A stretch of DNA of 6,428 nt. Origin: Schwartzia sp. (in: firmicutes). Its GTDB lineage: Bacteria; Bacillota; Negativicutes; Selenomonadales; Selenomonadaceae. Position 1 is the stretch's first letter, and the number at the start of each line of letters is the position of its first letter. The notes beneath the pieces are model-generated. The model was not told where the DNA came from and made no database searches. It saw only the letters and a program-made list of their open reading frames with translations. Shown here in pieces: positions 6,265-6,428 of the stretch. The DNA lies in assembly GCA_024691625.1 (NCBI GenBank), contig JAILNL010000008.1, positions 1 to 6,428 on the forward strand, in the 5' to 3' direction. The position numbers and the translations under genes are program-made.

Positions 6265-6428
6265 CCTGCTTGTAAATCTCGAGGTTAATGAGGAACGCTG
6301 CCGTGAGCTCGTGGAGCACAGCGTAGGAATCATAACGGCACTCATGCCTCATATCGGATATGAGAACTGCTCGGCGCTTGCGAAAGAAGCGTATGAGACA
6401 GGCCGTCCTGTCCGTGACCTGGTGCTTG
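6251..6428 (+). pseudogene. aspA: C-terminal segment of aspA in the shifted frame, cut by the window edge
   Basis: Reading from ACC 6251 gives 59 residues with no stop. They begin TFVDNLLVNLEVNEERCREL and continue with EHSVGIITALMPHIGYEN and ETGRPVRDLVL. This is the standard C-terminal domain of Firmicute aspartases (family pattern: NEERC-E-VE-SVGI-TA--PHIGYE, then TG--VR-L-L). It joins seamlessly to NAIQ of the upstream frame if one base near 6250 is removed. About 30 more residues would be expected beyond the window. It has no start codon or ribosome site of its own, so it is not a separate gene. Confidence 0.9.

Overview
The window looks like chromosomal DNA of a motile, anaerobic, low-to-mid-GC Firmicute. 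My best guess is the Negativicutes (Selenomonas and relatives). This rests on the style of the proteins: a 4HB-type chemoreceptor, a TPR/SPINDLY-type glycosyltransferase, a YjfB-type motility protein, a CxxC zinc-ribbon protein, and an aspartase of the Firmicute type. No rRNA or tRNA is present to confirm it. All genes lie on the + strand, intergenic gaps are short, and no stretch above 300 bases lacks a gene. I see no mobile element, CRISPR array or structural RNA.

Layout. (1) 1-1671 is the 3' part of a methyl-accepting chemotaxis protein gene, closed by a strong intrinsic terminator at 1685-1720. (2) 1803-3512 encodes a 569-residue protein with a TPR-like N-terminus and a GT41 (O-GlcNAc-transferase/SPINDLY-like) C-terminal domain; it probably starts at TTG 1803. 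(3) A predicted promoter (3497-3525), whose -35 box lies inside the end of that gene, leads to a 62-residue YjfB-family gene (3566-3754) and a 96-residue protein with two CxxC zinc modules (3797-4087). A terminator follows at 4110-4136. (4) 4183-4974 encodes an amino-acid-binding lipoprotein (SBP_bac_3, GlnH-like) with its own terminator at 5009-5048. (5) From 5116 runs aspartate ammonia-lyase (aspA). It is interrupted by one apparent extra base near 6250, and its C-terminal part continues in another frame to the window edge.

How the parts fit. The receptor, the glycosyltransferase and the YjfB protein suggest a motility/chemotaxis theme, with modification of a surface or flagellar protein as an inferred job for the transferase. 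The binding lipoprotein and aspartase suggest amino-acid uptake and conversion of aspartate to fumarate plus ammonia, where fumarate could act as an electron acceptor in such anaerobes. I found no clear novel multi-gene system. The points most worth a second look are the aspA frameshift, the GT41 enzyme with an unusual donor-region motif, and the promoter-driven pair of small genes downstream of it.
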